From an uncultured Clostridia bacterium (GTDB lineage Bacteria > Bacillota > Clostridia > Christensenellales > CAG-917): a DNA stretch of 45,246 nt. The notes beneath the pieces were generated by a model. That model saw only the letters and a program-made list of their open reading frames with translations, was not told the origin of the DNA and did not search any database. A program made the position numbers and the translations under genes. The DNA lies in NCBI GenBank assembly GCA_947628855.1, contig CANRBM010000005.1, positions 1 through 45,246 of the forward strand, read 5' to 3'. Of the stretch, positions 11,801 through 20,409 are shown one piece after another (the first letter of the stretch is position 1; each line of letters starts with the position of its first letter).

Positions 11801-12732
11801 GGATGTGGCCGGACTTCCTCGACAAAAACAACTCCCTGCGGGAGAGCGTACGGCTCAGAGCGTACGGACAGCACGACCCGCGCATTGTTTTCAGAAAGGA
11901 ATCCATGGATATGTTCGACAAGCTGTTGGACAAGATATATTTGGAGACGGCGGGAGTTTTGCTTACGGAAGCCGTCCCGCGCAGTTTCTATATGATCAAT
12001 TTGCGCGAGGCGGAGGCGCGCGCAAGCAGGCTTAGGTCGGATATAAACGTCATCTTCAACGACCCGAAGGGCTGGGCGCCTTCGGACAGATCCGAGATAA
12101 AACAGGCAACCGGGGACGAATTTTTGCTTGATATATTCTCAAAACGCGCGGAGCAGATAGTGGCAATGACCGTCGCCGCCGCGGCGCAGGACAGGACAGT
12201 AGTCAAACCCGTCGAGATAGACAGGCTCGCAGATATGACGCTGTTTGTGAAGAAGGGCGAATATTTCATGCAGAAGCACGCCTCCGCGGACGCCTCGCGA
12301 GAGGAGCTTGTCTCCATGCTCGGCGAGGAGGCGAAAAAACAGGCCAGAGCGGCGCTCATATCAAAGAGACAGGCGGGCGGCGAGAGACGCGTGGACGCGC
12401 TCATTGCGATGATACTCGGCGACATTGTCGCGAAGAGCTTTGTGAGGTGCGCAAACGATCTCAACCGCAGAAATACCGAGATCGCGCTCGACGGCAAGGA
12501 AGTGGACAAATTTCTCAATGATTGCGAGCAGATTTACGACATTTTCTACAAGGTCTTTGTCGCGACGACGTGCATAAATCTCTTCGGCGCGCTTGAGGCG
12601 GAACTTCGCGTGAGGCAGGGAAAGAAGTCGGGAGGAAACACCATCGTCGGGTCTCGCACCCCGGGCAGGAACGATCCGTGCCCCTGCGGCTCTGGTAAGA
12701 AATACAAAAACTGCTGCGGTAAAAACGCTTGA
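8848..12732 (+). CDS. secA: Protein translocase subunit SecA (unusually long, 1294 aa)
   Basis: [62 protein letters not shown], C-terminal SEC-C [19 protein letters not shown]. Confidence 0.97.
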   Translation: [1294 protein letters not shown]

Positions 12733-12789
12733 TAGCCCGAGCGGTCCAATAAAATGCGATAACAATAAGGAAATTCAACGGAGAATTTT

Positions 12790-13899
12790 ATGCTGGATTA
12801 TAATGAGATAAGATCAAAGCTCAAGGATATGAAGAGCGAGATGACGCGCGCATACGAGAGTATCAATCCCTCAAAGCTCAAGGCGCGCGCGGACGAGCTT
12901 GCCGAGCAACAGAACGCCGAAGGATTTTGGGAGGACGCCGAAAACGCGCGCAAGGTCTCCAAGGAGATAAGCCAAATTCAGAGCAAGCTTGAAAAATTCG
13001 AGAAGATGATAGCGCGCATCGACGACGCCATAGAGCTTGTGGACATCGTGGAGCTCGAGGCTAGCGCGGAAGAGGACGCGAATCTCGTCGGTATGGTGGA
13101 CGAGCTTGCCGAGCATGTGGAGAGCTTGTCCCTCGCGACGCTGCTCAGTGGCAAGTATGACAGCCTCAACGCCATACTCACTTTGCACGCGGGCGCGGGC
13201 GGCACGGAGGCGCAGGATTGGTGCTCCATGCTGTACCGCATGTACACGCGCTATGTGGAGCGCACGGGGTGGTCGTATACAGAGCTTGACTATCTCGCGG
13301 GCGACGAGGCGGGCATAAAGAGCGTGACTTTCAGGGTGGAGGGCGACAACGCCTATGGCTATCTCAAGGCGGAAAAGGGAGTGCACAGGCTCGTGCGCAT
13401 ATCCCCCTTTGACGCCAACGCGAGGCGGCACACCTCCTTTGCGTCCCTCGAGGTCATGCCCGAGATAATAGACACGTCCGAGATAGAGATACGCCCCGAG
13501 GATCTCAAAATAGACACCTATCGCAGCGGCGGCGCGGGCGGACAGCACGTCAACAAGACGGAGAGCGCAATACGCATCACGCACATTCCGACGGGCATAA
13601 TCGTAGCTTGCCAAAACGAGCGCAGTCAGATACAAAACAAGGAAGTCGCGCTGCAAATGCTCCGTTCCAAGCTCATCGAGAAGAAGGAGCGAGAGAGAGA
13701 GGAAGAGGCGGCGGCGATAAGCGGACAGCTCAAAAAGATAGAATGGGGCAGCCAAATAAGAAGCTATGTATTCTGTCCCTACACCATGGTCAAGGATCAC
13801 CGCACCAACTATGAGACGGGCAACGTGCAGGCGGTCATGGACGGAGACCTCGACGGATTTATCAACGAATACCTGAAGCTCAGCTCCATACAAAAATAG
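12790..13899 (+). CDS. prfB: Peptide chain release factor 2
   Basis: SPF motif (RISPFDANARRHTSFASLEVMPE) and GGQ motif (RSGGAGGQHVNKTESA); continuous ORF without frameshift site. Confidence 0.97.
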   Translation: MLDYNEIRSKLKDMKSEMTRAYESINPSKLKARADELAEQQNAEGFWEDAENARKVSKEISQIQSKLEKFEKMIARIDDAIELVDIVELEASAEEDANLVGMVDELAEHVESLSLATLLSGKYDSLNAILTLHAGAGGTEAQDWCSMLYRMYTRYVERTGWSYTELDYLAGDEAGIKSVTFRVEGDNAYGYLKAEKGVHRLVRISPFDANARRHTSFASLEVMPEIIDTSEIEIRPEDLKIDTYRSGGAGGQHVNKTESAIRITHIPTGIIVACQNERSQIQNKEVALQMLRSKLIEKKEREREEEAAAISGQLKKIEWGSQIRSYVFCPYTMVKDHRTNYETGNVQAVMDGDLDGFINEYLKLSSIQK

Positions 13900-13998
13900 C
13901 GACGGCATTTTGCGGGGCGGCGACAGATAAAGTCGCAATATCTGCAAAAAACGGGTGTTGATATGTGCAAAATGCGGCGATAAAGCGCGGAATTTGAT

Positions 13999-15021
13999 AT
14001 GAACAGCCTTTTTGACAAACAAAATATTACGGTGCTCGCGATAGAGTCCAGCTGCGACGAGACGGCTTGCGCGATAGTGAGAAACGGCAGGGAGGTGCTC
14101 TCGAGCGTCATTGCGACGCAGATAGAGATACATCGCCGTTTCGGGGGCGTCGTGCCAGAGATCGCAAGCCGCAATCACACTCTCGCCATAGAAAACGTCG
14201 TCGCGGAGGCGATGACAAAGGCGGGAGTCACAAGGGACGATATCGACGCCGTTGCGGTCACTTACGGCGCGGGGCTGCTGGGCGCCTTGCTCGTGGGCGT
14301 GAACTTCGCAAAGGGGCTGGCATACGCGTGGGGAAAGCCGCTGTTTGGCATATCTCACATCAAAGGTCATATCGCGGCGAATTATATCGACAGCGCGCTC
14401 GAGCCTCCCTATCTCTGCTTGCTTGCCAGCGGGGGACATACCGCGGTCGTAAAAGTGGAGGACTATGAAAGGATAACTCCGCTTGCCACAAGCCGCGACG
14501 ACGCGGCGGGCGAGGCGTTTGACAAAGTCGCGCGCGTGCTGGGATTGCCATATCCCGGCGGTCCAGAGATAGAAAAGCTCGCGCGGGAGGGCAAGCCCGT
14601 TTTTGATATGCCGAAGGTCAAGCATGGCGAGGAGCTGTATTTCAGCTACAGCGGCATAAAGACGTTTGTGATAAACCTCGTTCACAAGCTCGAACAAAAG
14701 GGCGAGCCCCTGCCAAAGGCGGACATCGCGGCGAGCTTTCAACAGGCGGCGGTGGATCAGCTTGTGGATATGGTATCCCTTGTCTCAAAGCGCACGGGAA
14801 TAAAAAAACTCGCCGTCGCGGGAGGCGTAAGCGCAAACGCGCTCCTTCGCGCGCGCTTTGACGATATGAAAAAGCAGGGTTGCGAAGTGTACTATCCCAA
14901 ACTCTGCTATTGTACGGACAACGCAGCGATGATAGGATCCGCGGCATACTTCCTCATAAAAAGCGGCGCAGACGAGAGCCCCTATTCGCTTGACGCGAAG
15001 GCTACCGTTGGTATACAATAA
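13999..15021 (+). CDS. tsaD: tRNA N6-threonylcarbamoyladenosine transferase TsaD
   Basis: VLAIESSCDETACAIV, RRFGGVVPEIASRNH, SHIKGHIAANY, CLLASGGHTAVV, AVAGGVSANALLR. Confidence 0.97.
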   Translation: MNSLFDKQNITVLAIESSCDETACAIVRNGREVLSSVIATQIEIHRRFGGVVPEIASRNHTLAIENVVAEAMTKAGVTRDDIDAVAVTYGAGLLGALLVGVNFAKGLAYAWGKPLFGISHIKGHIAANYIDSALEPPYLCLLASGGHTAVVKVEDYERITPLATSRDDAAGEAFDKVARVLGLPYPGGPEIEKLAREGKPVFDMPKVKHGEELYFSYSGIKTFVINLVHKLEQKGEPLPKADIAASFQQAAVDQLVDMVSLVSKRTGIKKLAVAGGVSANALLRARFDDMKKQGCEVYYPKLCYCTDNAAMIGSAAYFLIKSGADESPYSLDAKATVGIQ

Positions 15022-15441
15022 GAAAAAACGACGAGCATCGCGCAAAAGCGAGAGTCGATTTGTGAATATTTTCAAAATGCCTTGCGTGAACAGCGAGGAC
15101 TAAATGATTTGTTAATTGTCTGAAGTAGCGATTTACAAATCAAAAAAGTAAAAACTGTGTACAACAAACACACGGAGCAAAAAAACTAAAGTTTGAAAAA
15201 ACGTTGGCGAAGCCGACGAACCAAGCGCAAAAAATAGCGAGCTATACGAGTATCTTGGAGCGCCCTCTTGCGCCTTCTTGCATACGAAGTATGTGAAGCG
15301 TTAAGTTTTTTGTGCGCGGAGCACGGAGCAAATCGATGTGCGCTTAGGGGCGAATTGCTTTAGCAATTTGGTAAAGCGCGACTCCGATTTGCGTAGCGGT
15401 GTCCTCACCCGCTATTAAAATAATAAAAAGGAGTTTTTTTC

Positions 15442-16263
15442 ATGGAAAAATTCAAAACGTGGTTTTTGAAAGAGGCGCGGGAGACAAAGGCTTTGTTGCA
15501 AGGCGTCCCCGCCATCACGATGGTGCTTTTTGTCATCTCCGTCATAGGCATGAATCTGCTCGCAAACAAGAGCATAAACACGGGCGTAAGTTGGCTTGCG
15601 CTTGACGCGGGCATGCTGATAAGCTGGCTGAGTTTCCTCACTATGGACGTTACAGTCAAGCGTTTCGGCCCCAAGGCGTCCATAAAGCTGTCCTTTGTAG
15701 CGGCGTTCATCAACCTTATGCTGGCGCTCATAATGTTTGCGGCGGCGAAAGTCCCCGGCGTATGGGGCGAGTCCTTTGTGGACGAGGGCGGAGAGCTCAT
15801 CAATACCGCGCTCGACAACACTTTCGCGGGCACGTGGTATGTCGTGACGGGCAGTACGATAGCCTTCCTCGCCTCGTCTGTAGTCAACAACGTCACAAAC
15901 TGGGGCATAGGCAAGCTGTTCAAGCGCAACAATTTCGGAGTGTTCGCCGCGCGCAGCTACATCTCCACGATGATAGGGCAATTTGTAGACAATTTCCTGT
16001 TTGCCATAATCGTCAGCCACAACTTTTTCGGCTGGAGCATGTTGCAATGTATCACGTGTTCGCTCACGGGCATGGTTTTCGAGCTTGCATGCGAGATGGT
16101 ATTCTCGCCCATAGGCTACAGGATATCCCGCAAGTGGGAGCGCGACAACATAGGCGCAAATTATATCCGCATACTCTCCGAAGACGGCGAGGAAGGGAGC
16201 TCAGTCTACCGCCGCGAGGAGAAGGAGCCTGGCGCGAGCGAGGCGCAAGAGGACGTCGCGTAA
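15442..16263 (+). CDS. VUT family (YhhQ-like) membrane protein, putative queuosine precursor transporter
   Basis: Multi-TM; SWLSFLTMDVTVKRFGPKASIKLSFVAAFINLM and ARSYISTMIGQFVDNFLFAIIV resemble the VUT/DUF165 family; RBS aaaaggag. Confidence 0.75.
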   Translation: MEKFKTWFLKEARETKALLQGVPAITMVLFVISVIGMNLLANKSINTGVSWLALDAGMLISWLSFLTMDVTVKRFGPKASIKLSFVAAFINLMLALIMFAAAKVPGVWGESFVDEGGELINTALDNTFAGTWYVVTGSTIAFLASSVVNNVTNWGIGKLFKRNNFGVFAARSYISTMIGQFVDNFLFAIIVSHNFFGWSMLQCITCSLTGMVFELACEMVFSPIGYRISRKWERDNIGANYIRILSEDGEEGSSVYRREEKEPGASEAQEDVA

Positions 16264-16468
16264 GCCTGTACATTCGGCGATTTTGACGGTCGCGCAACAT
16301 TATATGTCCTCCGCCGCGGGCAGCGCTCCATGTCCGCCGCGCGCAGCGTAAAAACGCCGCTTATTCCATGTGAAACGCAAAAGCGCGGCGCGCAGTTTAA
16401 GCGCCGCCAAGGCTTGCGAAGCGAATTTGCGCAAACAACAATAAATATGACAAATATAGGGGTTTATT

Positions 16469-17137
16469 ATGGCTAAAAGCAATGATAAAACGCTTGTTTT
16501 GATTACGGGCACGTCGTCCGGGATAGGACTTGCGACGGCGAAAAAGTTTTTGGATATGGGCTGTGACGTCGTCGGCATAGACCTAAAAGCCGCGGCTATC
16601 ACGCATGCGAATTACACTCACTATGTCGCGGACATCTCAAAACCCGAGACATTGCCCGACGTCGAGGGCGTGAATATCCTTGTCAACAACGCGGGCGTGC
16701 AAAACGCGAACGATATCGACGTGAACCTGCGCGGCACGATAAATGTCACAGAGAAGTACGCCTTTCAGCCCGCAATACGTGCGGTCGTCAACGTCGCATC
16801 CGCAAGCGCGCATACGGGGGCGGAATTTGCGGAGTACTCCGCGTCGAAGGGCGGGGTGCTCGCCTACACAAAGCACGTCGCGCTGAATGTCGCAAAGTAC
16901 GGCGCGACCTGCAACAGTCTCTCCCCGGGCGGGGTCTTGACTGAGCTCAACAAACCCGTCATAGAGGACGAGGGCAAGTGGGCGCGGATAATGGCGCTCA
17001 CGCCCCTCAAAAAGTGGGCGACCGCGGACGAGATCGCCGAGTGGATATATTTTATCGCCGCCGTCAACAAGTCCATGACCGCGCAGGACATCCTCATCGA
17101 CAACGGCGAATCCTCCGACGCCCACTTTGTCTGGTAA
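16469..17137 (+). CDS. SDR family NAD(P)-dependent oxidoreductase
   Basis: TGTSSGIGLATAKKFL cofactor motif, NILVNNAGVQN, YSASKGG catalytic Y-x3-K. Confidence 0.92.
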   Translation: MAKSNDKTLVLITGTSSGIGLATAKKFLDMGCDVVGIDLKAAAITHANYTHYVADISKPETLPDVEGVNILVNNAGVQNANDIDVNLRGTINVTEKYAFQPAIRAVVNVASASAHTGAEFAEYSASKGGVLAYTKHVALNVAKYGATCNSLSPGGVLTELNKPVIEDEGKWARIMALTPLKKWATADEIAEWIYFIAAVNKSMTAQDILIDNGESSDAHFVW

Positions 17138-17165
17138 ATCCCGGACTGTTGCAAAATATTTTTAT

Positions 17166-17195
17166 GCGGACGAAATGTTGCGGTCGTCCGCTTTT
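17166..17195 (+). terminator. Rho-independent terminator after SDR gene
   Basis: GCGGACGA...TCGTCCGC followed by TTTT. Confidence 0.7.
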
Positions 17196-17332
17196 GCTTT
17201 AATTTTCAATATAAAAAGTTGTAAAAACCGCCTTTGACAAATTTTATTATATTTGCGACGACTTTTTATTCATATTTTAAAACGAGAAATTTTGAAGTTT
17301 TAAATTTTTATCTATGCTTAAGATAAAGTCGA

Positions 17333-17959
17333 TCACGGGGTGCGGAGTTTGCCGTTTATGCCTTTTATCAGGAAGCATTTGCCTTCGACGCAGCTTAAGG
17401 GAATAGGGCCGCCGACTCGGCTGTCCAAAGAATTGTTGCGGTTGTCGCCCATACAGAATATCTCGCCGTCCCCGACCGTCCATTTGCCGTCTATGGCGTC
17501 CATAACGCCGTTGATATACGGCTCGTCAAGCGGCTCGCCGTTGAGGTAGACCTTATTGTCGCGCACTTCCACGGTGTCGCCCGCGACGCCTATGACGCGT
17601 TTGACGATAGAACGGCGGTCGCCGTTCTTATCCTTCAAAAACTCCCAATCGGGAGTGCACACGATTATATCGCCGCGCTTTATTTCGGCGAGTTTGTTGA
17701 GGTATAATATTTCGCCGTTGGCGAGGTCGTTGTCGTCCTGCGCCCCTGCGCCGCCGTCGAGGGTGGGCCACATGGACGTGCCTTGCACGACGAAAGTTGA
17801 TATGACGTAAAATTTTACGACGAGCGCGCTTGTGACTGCCAAAACCACGACCAACAACAAAACGATCACCGTGACGATGACCTTCTTTTTGCGCAATGAG
17901 GGAGTGGACATATCCATAAGCTCCGAGTTTTCGATGTCGTAAGGATCGGACATATTCAA
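17333..17959 (-). CDS. lepB: Signal peptidase I
   Basis: N-terminal TM, GTSMWPTL nucleophile box, RSIVKRVIGVAGDTVEV, GDNRNNSLDSR. Confidence 0.95.
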   Translation of the reverse strand: MNMSDPYDIENSELMDMSTPSLRKKKVIVTVIVLLLVVVLAVTSALVVKFYVISTFVVQGTSMWPTLDGGAGAQDDNDLANGEILYLNKLAEIKRGDIIVCTPDWEFLKDKNGDRRSIVKRVIGVAGDTVEVRDNKVYLNGEPLDEPYINGVMDAIDGKWTVGDGEIFCMGDNRNNSLDSRVGGPIPLSCVEGKCFLIKGINGKLRTP

Positions 17960-17980
17960 ATTATATGGCGCATTTTGTCG

Positions 17981-19630
17981 CTATATCCACAAAAAGTTGT
18001 TGAAGATCAAGCCTTTTGCGTTCCAAAGCGAGATGACTTTTGCTCCTCCGAATTTGGTGAGAGTGCGTCCCTCTTCTGACTTGAAATCCGTGGCGGAGAC
18101 GAACACTTTTTGCCAAAAATCGCCGCCAATGAGCTGCGTCCTTGCTATGTAACAGTTCTCGTCGGGGACGGTGTAGACCCTTATCTCGAGGTCGCCTTCC
18201 TTTGGCGAATATACGTCGAAGTGCAACGCGGATGTACGCGCGAAAGCGTTGAGCTCCCGCTCGCTGCGGCAAAGCATCAGCGAGCCGTCCGAAACGCTCA
18301 CGCCGTCTATGCCGAAGGGCCCTTTTTTCTTGCTTAGCAGCCCGCTTTCGAGCACGGCGTCCTCCGTCTTGACGGAGAATATGTCGATGTCCATTCTGTT
18401 GTCGAAGATGATACGCGAGCATTCGTTGCCCGTCTCCACATTCACCGCGCCGAGCTTTTGCGGTATCGCGCCTATCACGGGAGTGGAGCAGGCGTCCTCG
18501 TCGTCATAGGACACGCTTGCGTACGCGACGGTGAGGGACTCGGGATCGTAAACGGGCACGTGTACTGTGTATTCGTGCGCGCCCACCTGCTGTAACCCTT
18601 CGAGTTTTGTCCAATTTCTCGCAAAAACATACGCCTCGCCATAGCTCGAGTACACCTGCACTGAATTTGCCTCTTTATTCGTATCCAGCCTCAGATACAG
18701 CTCCCCGTCGGCGCACTCGAAAGCCATTGTAGGGATAGTAGCCGTTTGTATGCCTGCGAAGGTGTTTCTCAGCCACCCCAACATTGCTTTGAGACCCTTC
18801 TTTGTGATCTGCATGTCTATACTGCGCATTATGAGGAGCTTTTTGTTGTCTGATTTGACAAAGCTCAATATATCGCCCGCGCGGTCCACGTCGCAAAACT
18901 GGGACATTCTCGTGGTGAGATAAAACGTGGGACAGGTCACAAATTTCGCGTACGTTTCCGCCCCGACGCCCGTAGAGTAGGCGATCTCCTCTTCCGTTTC
19001 GGGCACGTTGCCGTGCGTGAAGCGAGGTTTATCCTTTGCCCAGCGGTAGCCTCCGCCGCATATGGGGATGAGCGCCTTGACGCGCTTGTCCATAGCCGCC
19101 ACCTGCCACGATATGTGCCCGCCGACGCCCAAACCTATCACCGCTATACGCGCCTTGTCCACGAGGGGCAGCGACGCAAGCAGGGTCATAGCGCGGCGCA
19201 CTATCTTGCACCATACGTACCACGGCGAGCGCCAAGCCGAGCTTTCCAAAACGTCGAGATGCTGCCTGCAACCGTCGTTTGTGGCAAAGGAAAGCGAGGG
19301 CGGTATTTCCGTGCCGTCCTTGCCTGAGTAGTCGGGGACTCCGACTACATATCCCTCCTTCAACAGCGTATCGATAAGCGTATCGACCGGGATATCGTCC
19401 AAAGTGGGCAACAGTATGACCGCGCTGCGGGCGTCCTGCCACCTCTTGTCATAGTGGACCGAGACGCGCGCCTTGAAATGCGTCTGTTCTGAGTAGTCTA
19501 CGTCAAAAGCGTACACTGAGTGCACCTTGTTCGAGCTCTCTTTAGACGAGACCGTTGATTTTTCTAAAGGCGCAAGCGACGGGTCGTAATCCTCCCAGAC
19601 CTCGCTGGGCGTCATAAATTTGAGTTCCAT
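17981..19630 (-). CDS. Alpha/beta-hydrolase-fold protein with altered nucleophile elbow
   Basis: 549 aa; SAVILLPTLDDIPVDTLIDTLLKEGYVVGVPDYSG, then IAVIGLGVGGHISWQVAAMDKRVKALIPICGGG in nucleophile-elbow position; C-terminal beta-rich region. Confidence 0.65.
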   Translation of the reverse strand: MELKFMTPSEVWEDYDPSLAPLEKSTVSSKESSNKVHSVYAFDVDYSEQTHFKARVSVHYDKRWQDARSAVILLPTLDDIPVDTLIDTLLKEGYVVGVPDYSGKDGTEIPPSLSFATNDGCRQHLDVLESSAWRSPWYVWCKIVRRAMTLLASLPLVDKARIAVIGLGVGGHISWQVAAMDKRVKALIPICGGGYRWAKDKPRFTHGNVPETEEEIAYSTGVGAETYAKFVTCPTFYLTTRMSQFCDVDRAGDILSFVKSDNKKLLIMRSIDMQITKKGLKAMLGWLRNTFAGIQTATIPTMAFECADGELYLRLDTNKEANSVQVYSSYGEAYVFARNWTKLEGLQQVGAHEYTVHVPVYDPESLTVAYASVSYDDEDACSTPVIGAIPQKLGAVNVETGNECSRIIFDNRMDIDIFSVKTEDAVLESGLLSKKKGPFGIDGVSVSDGSLMLCRSERELNAFARTSALHFDVYSPKEGDLEIRVYTVPDENCYIARTQLIGGDFWQKVFVSATDFKSEEGRTLTKFGGAKVISLWNAKGLIFNNFLWI

Positions 19631-19985
19631 ACTTGCTATTATACCCCAAAACTTTTATAAAGTAAAGATATAAAAGCGCGTATGCCGCGGCATTTTGCCT
19701 CGAGATAGAGTATTGCTCGCTGTTCTCCTCCGCGTTTTCAGAGGATGAGGGCGTTTGTATTTCGTCTTGCTCCTCTTTGGGCGGAGCGGTTTCTTCGTCC
19801 GAAACGCCATTTTTGTGCAAACGTAGTGAGTTTTGTGCCTCTTCATTGCTTTTTTTGCCGTATGTATTCGTCATGCAAGCGGCGATCGCACCCGTCATAG
19901 CCCGCGCTCTCACGCCGATGTCCAGATCCTCAAATTCTTGTCGCATGATATCCATTGTCCCCTCGTCGGGCAATAAAAAATCCAT
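19542..19985 (-). CDS. Hypothetical protein (147 aa) overlapping start of the downstream hydrolase gene
   Basis: ATG preceded by strong SD (aggagggacatATG on minus strand); 3' end overlaps the 17981..19630 CDS by 89 bp. Confidence 0.5.
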   Translation of the reverse strand: MDFLLPDEGTMDIMRQEFEDLDIGVRARAMTGAIAACMTNTYGKKSNEEAQNSLRLHKNGVSDEETAPPKEEQDEIQTPSSSENAEENSEQYSISRQNAAAYALLYLYFIKVLGYNSKYGTQIYDAQRGLGGLRPVACAFRKINGLV

Positions 19986-20149
19986 ATGTCCCTCCTGGCG
20001 ATTCTCCTGCGGTATTTTATGTATCGCGCCCCTTTAAAGTGAAAGGGGAATATTTTCTCCCGAACAATTTAAATATTTCAAAAAGATACGACGTTAGACG
20101 TTAAAAATTTTCAAAAAATTTCACTATCGAATTTTTGGTCGCATATCGC

Positions 20150-20178
20150 TTGACAGGGGACTGTATTTTTTTTATAAT
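20150..20178 (+). promoter_or_regulatory. Consensus sigma-A/sigma-70 promoter for rpmH-rnpA operon
   Basis: TTGACA (20150-20155), 17-nt spacer, TATAAT (20173-20178); perfect consensus. Confidence 0.85.
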
Positions 20179-20272
20179 ATCTAAGCAATTTTATATCTTA
20201 ATAGTTTTAAACAATTAAGAATAAAAGCGAAAAACAGTCAAAATAAGTCTTTAAGACGGAGGAAATAACATC

Positions 20273-20407
20273 ATGAAGCAAACTTACCAACCCAAAAAGA
20301 GACAGAGAAGCAAGGTGCACGGATTCCGCAAGAGAATGAGCACAAAGTCCGGCAGAAACGTTTTGAAACGTCGTCGCAATCGCGGCCGCAAGCAACTGAC
20401 GGCATAA
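20273..20407 (+). CDS. rpmH: 50S ribosomal protein L34 (missing from supplied ORF track)
   Basis: [44 protein letters not shown], 44 aa, preceded by acggagga SD. Confidence 0.98.
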   Translation: MKQTYQPKKRQRSKVHGFRKRMSTKSGRNVLKRRRNRGRKQLTA

Positions 20408-20409
20408 GC

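Noticed and set aside
12790-12900. prfB programmed +1 frameshift
   Set aside because: The RF2 ORF is continuous from MLDYNEIRSKL through the GGQ domain; no CTTTGAC-type site.
12871-14742. 623-aa minus-strand ORF opposite prfB/tsaD (also 2434..4059 - and 39685..41400 -)
   Set aside because: Antisense to certain housekeeping genes; long shadow ORFs from GC-biased codon usage, Arg/Ala/His/Tyr-rich translation.
15150-15200. preQ1-I riboswitch (aaaaaactaa tail after a short stem upstream of the VUT gene)
   Set aside because: The tail matches, but the stem-loop TGTGT-acaacaa-ACACA lacks the expected GGUUC/UAG loop pairing and lies about 240 nt from the start codon.
20037-20272. oriC upstream of rpmH
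   Set aside because: AT-rich with a perfect promoter, but no cluster of TTATCCACA-like boxes and no dnaA in the window.
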